Below are positions 32,857-42,027 of a stretch of DNA of 64,000 nt, in pieces (within the stretch, counting starts at the first letter, position 1; every line of letters begins with the position of its first letter). Location of the stretch: contig NZ_WWSY01000003.1 in assembly GCF_009876115.1 (NCBI RefSeq), positions 62,001 to 126,000 of the forward strand. The letters are read 5' to 3'. Below the pieces are notes generated by a model that was not told the DNA's origin, ran no database searches, and worked only from the letters and a program-made list of their open reading frames with translations. The position numbers and the translations under genes were made by a program. This DNA is from Collinsella aerofaciens. Its GTDB lineage: Bacteria; Actinomycetota; Coriobacteriia; Coriobacteriales; Coriobacteriaceae.

Positions 32857-34362
32857 ATGGCGCACGAGCAGCACACCTACATCTGCATCGACCTCAAGAC
32901 GTTTTACGCCAGTGTCGAGTGCGTCGACCGCGGACTCGACCCACTCACTACGTGCCTGGTCGTTGCCGACGAATCGCGCGGGCGCACGACCATCTGCCTC
33001 GCCATCACACAGGCTATGAAGGACCTCGGGATACACAACCGCTGCCGTCTGTTCGAGATTCCCGACGGCATCGACTGCATCAAGGCCGTACCGCGCATGC
33101 AGCACTACATGGAGGTGTCGGCGAAAATCTACGGCATCTATCTGGAATACGTGAGTCCGCAAGACATTCACGTCTACTCCATCGACGAATGCTTTATCGA
33201 CGTGACGCCCTATCTGGACCTCTATCACACCGATGCGGAAGGGTTCGCCTGCACGCTGCGCGACGAGGTCTTGGCGCGCACCGGCATCACGGCGACGGTC
33301 GGCATCGGCCCCAACCTATTCCAGGCCAAGGTAGCGCTCGACATTACCGCCAAGCACGTACCCAGCCGCATCGGCATACTCGACGACGGGACCTTTCGCA
33401 AGGAGATCTGGCCCCATCGCCCCATCACCGACATCTGGGGCATCGGCCCCGGCGTGGCGGCCCGTCTCGAGAAATACGGCGTCTACGACCTGATGGGCGT
33501 CGCCGCACTCGACGAGAACCTGCTCTACGACGAACTCGGCGTCAATGCCGAATATCTCATCGACCACGCCTTCGGGCGCGAGCCGACAACCATCGCCGAT
33601 ATCCAAGCCTATCGCCCGCAAGCGACCTCGACCACCACAGGACAGGTGCTCTCGAAGGGCTATGCCTACGAGCAGGCCTACACCGTCTTGCGCGAAATGG
33701 TCGACAACGCCGTGTTGGATCTAGTCGATAAGCACGTGGTCTGCGACAGCATCTCGCTCTTTGTGGGCTACGCGAGCGAGCGCGCCGACATACGCCGGCT
33801 CAACGCCAGCGGCACGGCGCAGTATATAGACGGCTGCGGACACCTGCGCTCGAGCACCTCGGGCATCGAGCCCGCAGCGACCGACGGCCCCGAGCTCGCG
33901 CCCCGTGCTCCCAAGCCCGTCCAGCGCGATGACGAAAGGCGTCGTCTGGTGCGCGAAGCGCAGGCAATCGATGGCATCTTTGTGGGCGAACACGGCGGCA
34001 AACCGCGTGGTGGCTATGCCGCGCTCTTTGCGCACTCCAACGCCTCGCGAAAGCTGCCCGAGCGCACTAATTCGTTTAAGAAGATCATGGGGTATTTCGA
34101 TGACCTTTGGGCACAAACAGTCGATCCCAAACGACCGGTCAAGCGCATCAACCTGGGATTTGGCAACCTCATGCCCGAGGAATTTGCCACCATCGATCTG
34201 TTCAGCGATATCGAGGCCGATGAGCGCGAGCGCGACCTGGCGCGCGCCGTCCTGGCCGTGAAAGGCAAGTACGGCAAGAACGCGCTCGTCAAGGGATTAA
34301 GCTTTACCGCCGGCGCCACCGCGCGCGAACGCAACGACCAAGTTGGAGGACACCGTGCCTAA
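32857..34362 (+). CDS. Y-family DNA polymerase (UmuC/ImpB/UvrX type)
   Basis: A 501-residue translesion polymerase. ICIDLKTFYASVECVDRGLDP and YSIDECFIDVTPYLDLY carry the catalytic acidic residues (D, then DE); VGIGPNLFQAKVALDITAK and DIWGIGPGVAARLEKYGV are the palm/thumb motifs. It resembles UvrX/YqjW-type polymerases, which occur with YolD-like partners, as here: the next gene starts within the last codons. ATG at 32857 follows GGAGG. Two LexA-like boxes upstream suggest DNA-damage induction. Confidence 0.9.
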   Translation: MAHEQHTYICIDLKTFYASVECVDRGLDPLTTCLVVADESRGRTTICLAITQAMKDLGIHNRCRLFEIPDGIDCIKAVPRMQHYMEVSAKIYGIYLEYVSPQDIHVYSIDECFIDVTPYLDLYHTDAEGFACTLRDEVLARTGITATVGIGPNLFQAKVALDITAKHVPSRIGILDDGTFRKEIWPHRPITDIWGIGPGVAARLEKYGVYDLMGVAALDENLLYDELGVNAEYLIDHAFGREPTTIADIQAYRPQATSTTTGQVLSKGYAYEQAYTVLREMVDNAVLDLVDKHVVCDSISLFVGYASERADIRRLNASGTAQYIDGCGHLRSSTSGIEPAATDGPELAPRAPKPVQRDDERRRLVREAQAIDGIFVGEHGGKPRGGYAALFAHSNASRKLPERTNSFKKIMGYFDDLWAQTVDPKRPVKRINLGFGNLMPEEFATIDLFSDIEADERERDLARAVLAVKGKYGKNALVKGLSFTAGATARERNDQVGGHRA

Positions 34363-34780
34363 ACCCAAACAACAGCCCGTGCGCCCGCCGACCGCCTTCG
34401 AGCGCCTGGCGGACCCCGAGGGCAGGCGCCGCGCCGCCGACCCCAAGCTCACCGCCAACGGCGCCGTCCGTGCCGGCCGTGCCGCGCAGTTTATGCCCTT
34501 TGCCGCCCTCACGGGATACTACGAACTCGTGCGCAAGCAGGAAATCACCGTCGAGCCAAAACGTGAGCTCACGGAAGAAAAAGCCCTCGTGCTCTCTAAA
34601 AAACTCGAGGGTCTCAAACGTGGCGACTTGGTTCGTGTCAACTATTACGATACATACGGCTATCGCAGCCGCACCGGCATCCTCGACGAGGCGCTCCCCG
34701 CCTTCAAGCTCCTCAAGCTCCGAGACATCGCCATCGACTTCGACGACATCCAAGACATCGAACTGCGCGGACGAGCCTAG
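34355..34780 (+). CDS. YolD-like domain protein
   Basis: A 141-residue protein. RAAQFMPFAALTGYYELVRKQE is the YolD-like signature (PF08863), and LSKKLEGLKRGDLVRVNYYD with IDFDDIQDIEL completes it. YolD proteins accompany Y-family polymerases in Bacillus and phages and are thought to act like UmuD partners. The GTG at 34355 is five bases after GGAGG and overlaps the polymerase stop codon, so the two are translationally coupled. Confidence 0.85.
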   Translation: MPKPKQQPVRPPTAFERLADPEGRRRAADPKLTANGAVRAGRAAQFMPFAALTGYYELVRKQEITVEPKRELTEEKALVLSKKLEGLKRGDLVRVNYYDTYGYRSRTGILDEALPAFKLLKLRDIAIDFDDIQDIELRGRA

Positions 34781-34806
34781 CCAAGGAAGCGCATCCAGGG
34801 CGGCGC

Positions 34807-35190
34807 TTACAGCGTCATGACGTAGTAGCCCGCGTCTTTCACGGCCGTCTCGAGGACACCACGATCAACCGGCTGCTTAGAGCGCACGCGTGCCGTGTGG
34901 TCCGCATACGTCACCGTTGCCCACACGCCATCCAGCGCATTGAGGGCATTGGCTACGTTCTGAGCGCAGCTGTCACAGCTCATGCCGCCGATGAGCAGCT
35001 CATCGCTATAGGGATAGTGTGACGCATCGGTATCCACCACAACAACCTTTTTGGCCTTCTTGCCGCTCGTACCATCGCTGCAGCAACTCTTCCCGTGTGT
35101 CGAAGCGGCAATGCGACGCAGTCCAAAAAACATGCCGACGGCAATGACGGCCAGCACGATGAGATTCGCAGGGTTGAGCAAGTCACTCAT
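34807..35190 (-). CDS. Membrane-anchored HMA-domain protein (CopZ-like)
   Basis: A 127-residue protein. An N-terminal helix (NLIVLAVIAVGMFFGLRRI) anchors it, a Cys/Lys-rich linker (KSCCSDGTSGKKAKK) follows, and residues 65-127 form a heavy-metal-associated fold with GGMSCDSC and VTYADHTARVRSKQP. The MxCxxC site binds copper(I). The ATG at 35190 has GGGGAG upstream. A CsoR-like operator lies about 30 bases before the start, supporting copper control. Converges with the YolD gene. Confidence 0.8.
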   Translation of the reverse strand: MSDLLNPANLIVLAVIAVGMFFGLRRIAASTHGKSCCSDGTSGKKAKKVVVVDTDASHYPYSDELLIGGMSCDSCAQNVANALNALDGVWATVTYADHTARVRSKQPVDRGVLETAVKDAGYYVMTL

Positions 35191-35218
35191 GCGCTCCCCT
35201 TTCAAGTAGCACTATCTA

Positions 35219-35237
35219 GATACCCCCATGGGGTGTC
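35219..35237. promoter_or_regulatory. CsoR-like copper operator
   Basis: GATACCCC-CAT-GGGGTGTC is a near-perfect inverted repeat with the C4/G4 core and TA-rich edges of CsoR sites, 29 bases upstream of the HMA-domain gene. Confidence 0.55.
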
Positions 35238-35326
35238 CCCATCTTAACCCAAAATCATGTCTGTTCGGTCAATTAGTTTCCCTCTTCAAACTTTTTTGTT
35301 GACCATGGCTTACTTTCGTGTATAAG

Positions 35327-35345
35327 TTTTCCTAGGCTAACAGTT
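35327..35345. promoter_or_regulatory. Possible DtxR/IdeR-type iron box before DUF3793
   Basis: TTTTCCTAGGCTAACAGTT contains the core TAGGCTAAC, a good half of the DtxR/IdeR pattern TTAGGTTAGGCTAACCTAA; only 11 of 19 positions match overall. Confidence 0.25.
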
Positions 35346-35364
35346 TAGATCCGTAAGGAGCGCC

Positions 35365-36069
35365 GTGACTCGAACCATAGATATCCCAACGTTTCAGGCA
35401 GCGGTCGTGCGCAACTGCTCTCCCACGCTCGCGGGCATCAAGCCGGCATCGCTCTTTACCTATCCAGGCACCTACGCCCACGGGAACGGCTCGACCACAA
35501 CCGAAACCATCGCAGAACGTCGAGCACGCCTGCTCAACGTTATCGCCCAGTGCAATCGCGAGCTTGACCCGCTCGGCATCCACCTGAGTGTTTTGGTCTG
35601 GCGGCCCTGCGGAGCACTCGTGTACGTGTACCGAGCCAAAAGCCTCGCCACCTATTTCGCAGACCCTCGCGCCCAAACAGCGCTCGCCTCGGAAGGCTAC
35701 GACACGAGAGACCTTTCGACATGCCTTGTGCATTTGGCATCACGCATCACGCTCGCGAGCAATAACGTCGCGGAATGCGCTTGTAGCCAGACTCGATGCG
35801 CACTACCCCAGCAAGCTAGCTGCAGCAACGACTGCACCTGCGAGTTTCCGCACGAAATAGGCTACTTCCTTGGATATCCCTACGACGACGTGCACGAGTT
35901 TATCGTCCAGCGCGGCGAGAACTACAAGGTCTTTGGAGCTTGGAAGGTCTACACGAATGTCGAGCAAGCGCTTGCGATGTTTGACGCCTACCGCGCTTGC
36001 ACTCAATACCTCACCTTTGTCTATCAGCAGGGCTGCAGCTTGGCGCAACTTGCCCAGGCAACCCGATAG
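35365..36069 (+). CDS. DUF3793 family protein
   Basis: A 234-residue protein. SPTLAGIKPASLFTYP, LSVLVWRPCGALVYVYR, and the C-terminal FPHEIGYFLGYPYDDVHEFI followed by CTQYLTFVYQQGCSLAQLAQA are the DUF3793 pattern. The family is widespread in gut anaerobes and is often next to flavodoxin genes, as here. A cysteine-rich insert (CACSQTRCAL, SCSNDCTC) is unusual and might bind metal or a cluster. The GTG start has AAGGAG. Function unknown; iron or redox adaptation is a guess from context. Confidence 0.82.
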   Translation: MTRTIDIPTFQAAVVRNCSPTLAGIKPASLFTYPGTYAHGNGSTTTETIAERRARLLNVIAQCNRELDPLGIHLSVLVWRPCGALVYVYRAKSLATYFADPRAQTALASEGYDTRDLSTCLVHLASRITLASNNVAECACSQTRCALPQQASCSNDCTCEFPHEIGYFLGYPYDDVHEFIVQRGENYKVFGAWKVYTNVEQALAMFDAYRACTQYLTFVYQQGCSLAQLAQATR

Positions 36070-36115
36070 AACATAGAAGCCGCGGCAACCTGCCGCACAA
36101 CTGAAAGGACTCAAC

Positions 36116-36535
36116 ATGAGCAAGATCGCCGTCGTCTACTGGAGCGGCACGGGCAACACCGAGGCCATGGCAAACCTCGTCGCCGAAGGCGCCACGTCCG
36201 CGGGTGCCGAGACTGAGGTCATCCCCTGCGCCGACTTCTCTGCCGACAAGGCCGCCGAATATGATGCCTTCGCCTTCGGCTGCCCCGCCATGGGCTCCGA
36301 GGAGCTTGAGTATGACGAGTTTCAGCCTATGTGGGACGAGGTCAAGGAGACCCTCGGCGACAAGAAGGTCGTCCTCTTTGGCTCCTATTCGTGGGCCGAG
36401 GGCGAGTGGATGGACAACTGGAAGGCCGACGCCGACGAGGCCGGAGTCAACGTCGTGGACTCCGTCATTTGCTACGATGCGCCCGACGATGAGGGCGAGG
36501 CGGCATGCCGTGCCCTTGGCGCCGAGCTGGCCTAG
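36116..36535 (+). CDS. Flavodoxin
   Basis: A 139-residue short-chain flavodoxin. The FMN phosphate loop is VVYWSGTGNTEAMA, FGCPAMGSEELEYDEF and LFGSYSWAEGEWMDNW supply the flavin-flanking loops. It carries electrons under iron limitation in place of ferredoxin. It lies 46 bases downstream of the DUF3793 gene, with AAAGGA before the ATG, probably in the same operon. Confidence 0.92.
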   Translation: MSKIAVVYWSGTGNTEAMANLVAEGATSAGAETEVIPCADFSADKAAEYDAFAFGCPAMGSEELEYDEFQPMWDEVKETLGDKKVVLFGSYSWAEGEWMDNWKADADEAGVNVVDSVICYDAPDDEGEAACRALGAELA

Positions 36536-36587
36536 CAGCACCACCGAGCCCGACAGAAGGGGCTCACGCTACATTATCGACATCCCA

Positions 36588-36626
36588 ACAAAAAACGGGA
36601 CTGGATTCATGTCCAGCCCCGTTTTC
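36588..36626. terminator. Bidirectional terminator between flavodoxin and the ABC transporter
   Basis: AAAACGGGACTGGA and TCCAGCCCCGTTTT form the stem, with A- and T-runs on either side, serving both convergent units. Confidence 0.8.
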
Positions 36627-36650
36627 TGTAATGCCAGCCGCATGAACCAG

Positions 36651-37403
<753 letters not shown>

Positions 37404-37415
37404 GATAGGACCTCC

Positions 37416-38777
37416 TTACAGACCGGCGATGTGGTCGGCGGGCGTCGCGACGACCTGTCCAGCGCTCTTGGCGGGACGCTTCTTCTTGGTTTCGGCCGTC
37501 CCCAGAAGCCTCGCCTCAAGACCGCTCACCAAGCGAGCAAGCGGCAGGGTGATGACCAGGTAGAACAGCGCGGCAACCACATACGGCGTAATGGAACCCG
37601 TCGTGGCCACGATGGTACGGGCGTTCATGACGATCTCGACCACGCCCACGGCCGCGAGCAGCGACGTATCCTTGTAAAGCAGGATAAATTCACTGGTCAG
37701 CGTAGGCAGGACATTACGGAACGTCTGCGGAATCATGACATAGAGCAGCGTCTGGAACGCGTTCATGCCCAGCGAACGCGCAGCCTCGTTCTGGCCCTTG
37801 GGGATCGACTGAATACCGGCGCGGAAGATCTCACACAGATAGGCAGACGAGTTCATGGCCATGACGATGACGCCGAGCACGTAGTCATCAACCTTGACGC
37901 CGGCCAACGGCAGACCGAAGAACGCGATATAGATCTGCAGGAACGCCGGCGTACCGCGAATGATATTCACGTAGATGCCGGCGAGGCAGCGCAGGATGCG
38001 CGACTTGGAGATGCGCATGAGCGACAGGGCGAAACCGAAGGGAATTGCCAGCGGAAACGCCACAAGTACGATCGAAAGCGACATGAGAAAGCCTTTGAAA
38101 ACGATCGGCAGGCTCTGGACCAAAATGACCGGGTTCAGGAACAGGCGCAGGAACATATTGGAATTCCATGCCTCGACCCACGGCTGCTCCTTAAGGTCGG
38201 CCAGGAAGTTATCGAATGCCGTCACGCCCTTGATCTCCACCGACGGAATCTTGGAGATCTTCTTGGTCGAACCATCGGCCAAAGTGTAGGTGCCGCTAAA
38301 GGCCTCGTCGCCGCCCTCGACGGGGAAGGTCACGCCGTAGACCTCGACACGGAAATAACCGCCGGCGGGCGCCGTCTCGCCAAAATCAATCTTGAGCGTC
38401 TGGCCGTCAGCCTTGCACGTGGGCTTCATGGGCGTACGATCCATGAGGTCCTCGCCCGAGAGCATCGTCAATCGCGTGTCATCGGTACCAAACGTCGTGC
38501 CGTCGACAAACGTCAGCGAAAGACCGCTCAGCTCCTCATCGGCATCGGCCTGGACCTCCCAGGTAATGCGCGTCTCGGTACCGCCGACCACAGCGCTGCC
38601 CGAACCGGTGTTGGGTCGGGCGGTAATCTTTGCGGTCTCAAGCGCTTGGGCGGTCGTGGGCGCATATGCCCCCACACACACCAGCGCGAGCGCCACGGCC
38701 ATGACGCAGGCTAGCTTTTGGAGCAAGGCGGGCAGTGGAAAACGCTGCTCCGCGGCCCCTTTGTTCAGTCGAGACAA
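37416..38777 (-). CDS. Amino-acid ABC transporter permease with an N-terminal extracytoplasmic domain
   Basis: A 453-residue protein, about twice the usual permease length. The start is taken as TTG at 38777 (MSRLNKGAAEQRF), five bases after AGGAG. Residues 15-45 are a signal-like helix (LACVMAVALALVCVGAYAPT). Residues 45-200 form a beta-rich outer domain (ITWEVQADADEELSGLSLTF, GYFRVEVYGVTFPVEGG). Residues 225-440 are the HisM-like permease with VNIIRGTPAFLQIYIAFFGL, the EAARSLGMNAFQTLLYVMIPQ coupling motif and about five helices. The extra domain may bind substrate or the lipoprotein. Confidence 0.88.
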   Translation of the reverse strand: MSRLNKGAAEQRFPLPALLQKLACVMAVALALVCVGAYAPTTAQALETAKITARPNTGSGSAVVGGTETRITWEVQADADEELSGLSLTFVDGTTFGTDDTRLTMLSGEDLMDRTPMKPTCKADGQTLKIDFGETAPAGGYFRVEVYGVTFPVEGGDEAFSGTYTLADGSTKKISKIPSVEIKGVTAFDNFLADLKEQPWVEAWNSNMFLRLFLNPVILVQSLPIVFKGFLMSLSIVLVAFPLAIPFGFALSLMRISKSRILRCLAGIYVNIIRGTPAFLQIYIAFFGLPLAGVKVDDYVLGVIVMAMNSSAYLCEIFRAGIQSIPKGQNEAARSLGMNAFQTLLYVMIPQTFRNVLPTLTSEFILLYKDTSLLAAVGVVEIVMNARTIVATTGSITPYVVAALFYLVITLPLARLVSGLEARLLGTAETKKKRPAKSAGQVVATPADHIAGL

Positions 38778-38842
38778 GGTGGCTCCTATCGTAGAAGTTG
38801 CCGGCAAAACGAGACGGAAATGCTCTCCGTCAAGAGAAGCGC

Positions 38843-38873
38843 AAAGGCCCTCTCCGCCAAAGCGGAAAGGGCC
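38843..38873 (-). terminator. Attenuating hairpin between binding protein and permease genes
   Basis: GGCCCTTTCCGC and GCGGAGAGGGCC pair and are followed by TTT on the minus strand. It lies inside the transporter operon, so it probably sets binding protein in excess over permease. Confidence 0.65.
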
Positions 38874-38895
38874 CGCGAGCAATCAAGTAGCTATT

Positions 38896-39756
38896 TTACT
38901 TGATGTTGTACTTAGCCATGAGGGCATCAACGGTACCGTCGTCGGTCAGGTCCTTGATGGCCTGGTTGATGTCGTCCTTGAGCTTGGTGTTGCCCTGGTT
39001 GATGGCGATGGCGTACTCCTCGCCGGTGCTAATCTGCTTAATGGTCTGGCAGGTGTTGAACTGCTCGGCGGTCAGCTGGCTGGCAACGGAGCGGTTGGTG
39101 ACTACGGCGTCGCCCTTATCGGACTGCAGAGCGCTGAAGCACTCGGTGGCGTCCTTGTAGGGGACAATCTTGGCCTTGGGGAAGTTCTCCTGGGCAAAGG
39201 ACTCGGCGGTCGAGCCAGACTGGACGATGATGGTAGCATCGGCGTTGTTGAGCTTCTCGCTGTAGTTGTCGGCCGTGATGTCGGTGTTATCGACCTTGGT
39301 CACGATAGCCTGATCGTCCATGTAGTAGGAATCGGAGAAAGTGACTTCCTTCTCACGCTCGGGCGTGTCGGTGATAGCCGCGATGGAAACGTCATATTTG
39401 GCGCCCGAAGCGACGCCCGGAACCAGCGTGTCAAAGTCATTGTTGACATACTCGACATCCAGGCCCAGCTTGTCGCCGATAGCCTTGATGAGCTCAAGGT
39501 CAAAGCCCTGATAATCGCCGTTGTCATCCTTGTACTCAAACGGAGCGTACTCGGCAGAGGTGCCAACGGTCAGCGTACCGTCCTTGACGAGCGCGTACTC
39601 CTTGGAGCCGTCGACCTTCTCGACCTTAGCGTCGTCAGAGCTGCTGGAACCGGCATCAGAACCAGAGGTGGCGTTGGACGAGCCGCAGCCCGTCAGAGCG
39701 AGGGCGAGCGCCATAGCACCCGTGGCGGCAAATGCGCCAAGCTTCTTCAGCTTCAT
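38896..39756 (-). CDS. Amino-acid ABC transporter substrate-binding lipoprotein
   Basis: A 286-residue lipoprotein. The signal MKLKKLGAFAATGAMALALA ends in a lipobox LTGC, then a Ser/Asp-rich linker. LTVGTSAEYAPFEYKDDNGDYQGFDLELIKAIGDKLGL is the family-3 solute-binding signature for polar amino acids. FSDSYYMDDQAIVTK and AVVTNRSVASQL line the binding cleft. ATG at 39756 follows AAGGAG. It is the first gene of a three-gene importer operon. Confidence 0.93.
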   Translation of the reverse strand: MKLKKLGAFAATGAMALALALTGCGSSNATSGSDAGSSSSDDAKVEKVDGSKEYALVKDGTLTVGTSAEYAPFEYKDDNGDYQGFDLELIKAIGDKLGLDVEYVNNDFDTLVPGVASGAKYDVSIAAITDTPEREKEVTFSDSYYMDDQAIVTKVDNTDITADNYSEKLNNADATIIVQSGSTAESFAQENFPKAKIVPYKDATECFSALQSDKGDAVVTNRSVASQLTAEQFNTCQTIKQISTGEEYAIAINQGNTKLKDDINQAIKDLTDDGTVDALMAKYNIK

Positions 39757-39903
39757 AATCAGTCTCCTTCCAATGACCCCACGTGATTCAGAGGTCTGCA
39801 AAAACTGAGGGTTATTATGCACCCGCTTGGAAGAATCTGCAATTAGAAAACTGATTGAAACAAACCCATAACGTGAATGGAGCACTCCACTTTATGGCAG
39901 CCT

Positions 39904-40770
39904 TTACTGCTGCAACGACCTTAACAGTTTGATTTCAGCCGCATAACCTGCAAGTTCGTTCGGTGTCTCCAAGATGAATGGCAATGCGCGCAAGCGGCCA
40001 TTCGATACGATATTCTGTATAACCTGCATACCGCCGCCAAACTCTTCACTACCCAGGTAGCCCTTGCCGATGCACTCGTGGCGATCCTTATGGGCGCCGC
40101 AGGGATTCTTGGAGTCATTGATGTGCACGGCGCGCAGGCGCTCGATACCCACCACACGATCGAACTCGTCAAGCACACCGTCAAGATCGCGGACGATGTC
40201 ATAGCCGGCGTCATTCACATGGCAGGTGTCTAGGCACACGCCCAACTTGGCCGACAGCTCGGGGCGCTTGTCGGCAACGCCCCCGATGATGAGCGCCAGC
40301 TCCTCAAAGCTGCGGCCCACCTCGGTGCCCTTGCCGGCCATGGTCTCGAGCAGCACCGTCGTCTGCTGGCCCTCAAACATCACCTGGCACAGGGTGTTGA
40401 CGATCATCTGAATGCCGGCGTCGGAGCCCTGCCCCACATGCGCACCGGGATGGAAGTTGTAGTAGTTGCCGGGCAGCGCCTCCATGCGCCGCAGGTCCTC
40501 GGCCATGGCCTCCAGGGCAAACTCGCGCGCCCGCTCCTTAGCGGAGCAGGGGTTATAGGTATACGGGGCATGAGCCACGAGCGGGCCAAAGTCGTTTTGC
40601 TCCATAAGCTCGCACAGGGCCGCCACGTCATCCATGTCAAGGTCTTTTGCCTTGCCACCGCGCGGGTTGCGCGTAAAGAACGCAAAGGTATTGGCGCCAA
40701 TGGACAACGCCGTCTCCCCCATCGCCCGATAGCCCTTCGTCGTCGAAAGATGACACCCGATCGTCAGCAT
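39904..40770 (-). CDS. nfo: Endonuclease IV (AP endonuclease)
   Basis: A 288-residue zinc-dependent AP endonuclease for base-excision repair. Zinc-site motifs are clear: [50 protein letters not shown] and [26 protein letters not shown]. The ATG at 40770 is six bases after GGGGGAG. Its length and motif order match E. coli Nfo. A hairpin repeat of an unusual family starts 20 bases upstream. Confidence 0.93.
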   Translation of the reverse strand: MLTIGCHLSTTKGYRAMGETALSIGANTFAFFTRNPRGGKAKDLDMDDVAALCELMEQNDFGPLVAHAPYTYNPCSAKERAREFALEAMAEDLRRMEALPGNYYNFHPGAHVGQGSDAGIQMIVNTLCQVMFEGQQTTVLLETMAGKGTEVGRSFEELALIIGGVADKRPELSAKLGVCLDTCHVNDAGYDIVRDLDGVLDEFDRVVGIERLRAVHINDSKNPCGAHKDRHECIGKGYLGSEEFGGGMQVIQNIVSNGRLRALPFILETPNELAGYAAEIKLLRSLQQ

Positions 40771-40790
40771 CTCCAACTCCCCCTCATCAG

Positions 40791-40853
40791 TTGCGGTGAA
40801 ATACGGTCTATTGGTGCCTTATTTTGGCGCAAACAGACCGTATTCCACCGCAA
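40791..40853. repeat. 63-bp hairpin repeat, copy A
   Basis: The arms TTGCGGTGAAATACGGTCT and AGACCGTATTCCACCGCAA pair at 18 of 19 positions. A second 63-bp member at 41950-42012 keeps the outer arm TTGCGGTG-AATA but has a different, still self-complementary inner arm. Both are followed by TATAAAAGGG.CATC. Confidence 0.75.
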
Positions 40854-40914
40854 GATATAAAAGGGACATCGGGGGCACGGTCCGCCGAGCCTTCTTGAGC
40901 ACCAGCACCGCAGC

Positions 40915-41934
40915 CTAGAGCGTCAAGCGAATCGCATCGATGATCTGCGCGCAGCGCTGTGTGGCGGTAAGGGGCATGACGGGACTCTCGAGTTTCCCCG
41001 CCCGGATGAGCTGGGTCGCATGCGAAGCTTCGCCGTAAAAATCATCGACCTCAAATGGGGCGTCGATTTCGAGCACTCGACCGTCGGAGTACTTCACATG
41101 GGCGAGCTCGGGGCGATGGAGGCGCTCGATTTCCAACGAGCCCCGCTCGCAGGCAATCGTTAAGCGGCTTTCATATGCTGCTTTGCCGTCGTACACCATA
41201 TGAATGGGTATACCGCCGACACTCATATGGATCTCATCGGCCCAATCCACGCGGCCGCCCGATACGTCACGCCAGCGAACTTCACGAGACGAAACATCGC
41301 ACGCACCCGCAAGCAGATCCTCAAACCACCCGACCGCATAGCAGCCCATGTCATATAGACAGCCACCCTGCAACGGATCGAGCAGATAACTCGAAGGGGG
41401 CTCACCATAATCGAGTTTTTGCACGCTTTCGATCGAGACGATACAGCCGAGCTCGCCCGACGCAAGCAAACCCTTCACGCGAGTGCGCATCGGGCAAAAC
41501 CGATTCTTCATCGCCTCCATAAACAGCACGCCGTGCTCGCGAGAGGCGGAGGAAATCGAGAGAGCCTCTTCCTCACTCAAAACGGCCGGCTTTTCGCACA
41601 GCACGGCCTTTCCGGCGCGCAGCGCGCGACAGGCCCAACGCGTATGCATGCCATGCGGAAGAGCCAAGTAGATTGCGTCGACATCGGGGTCGGCAATCAG
41701 CGCGTCATAAGCCGCATCGCCGCTACCGTCAGCCGTGGCATAACTGTGCGCGGCATCAATCGAAAACGCCCTGCAAAACCCCTCAACATGCGAAGGGGTG
41801 CGACCGGCGGCAGCCACAAGCCGTGCCCCGTCCACCTCCTTGAGCGACGATGCAAATCGGTGCGAAATGTGCCCAGCGCCCAAAACGCCCCAACGAACCT
41901 CGCGCAAATCATCATATGAATCCCGATGGCCCAC
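40915..41934 (-). CDS. Gfo/Idh/MocA family oxidoreductase
   Basis: A 339-residue NAD(P)-dependent enzyme. The Rossmann motif is WGVLGAGHISHRFASSL, ALPHGMHTRWACRALRAGKAVLCEKPAVLS carries the conserved EKP lysine, and GGCLYDMGCYAVGWFEDLLAG is the C-terminal active-site region with the histidine position replaced by tyrosine-rich context. Likely a sugar or inositol dehydrogenase; substrate unknown. GTG start at 41934 follows GGGGG. The gene is bracketed by two hairpin repeats of the same family. Confidence 0.85.
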   Translation of the reverse strand: MGHRDSYDDLREVRWGVLGAGHISHRFASSLKEVDGARLVAAAGRTPSHVEGFCRAFSIDAAHSYATADGSGDAAYDALIADPDVDAIYLALPHGMHTRWACRALRAGKAVLCEKPAVLSEEEALSISSASREHGVLFMEAMKNRFCPMRTRVKGLLASGELGCIVSIESVQKLDYGEPPSSYLLDPLQGGCLYDMGCYAVGWFEDLLAGACDVSSREVRWRDVSGGRVDWADEIHMSVGGIPIHMVYDGKAAYESRLTIACERGSLEIERLHRPELAHVKYSDGRVLEIDAPFEVDDFYGEASHATQLIRAGKLESPVMPLTATQRCAQIIDAIRLTL

Positions 41935-41949
41935 GACAGCCCCCTTCAG

Positions 41950-42012
41950 TTGCGGTGAAATAGTTCCTGTTTAAGCCCCATTCTGCCGCAAACAGGAACT
42001 ATTCCACCGCAA
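41950..42012. repeat. 63-bp hairpin repeat, copy B
   Basis: Arms TTGCGGTGAAATAGTTCCTG(TTT) and (AAA)CAGGAACTATTCCACCGCAA pair at 22 of 23 positions. Same length and outer arms as copy A, with compensated changes on both sides of the inner stem. Confidence 0.75.
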
Positions 42013-42027
42013 CTTATAAAAGGGGCA

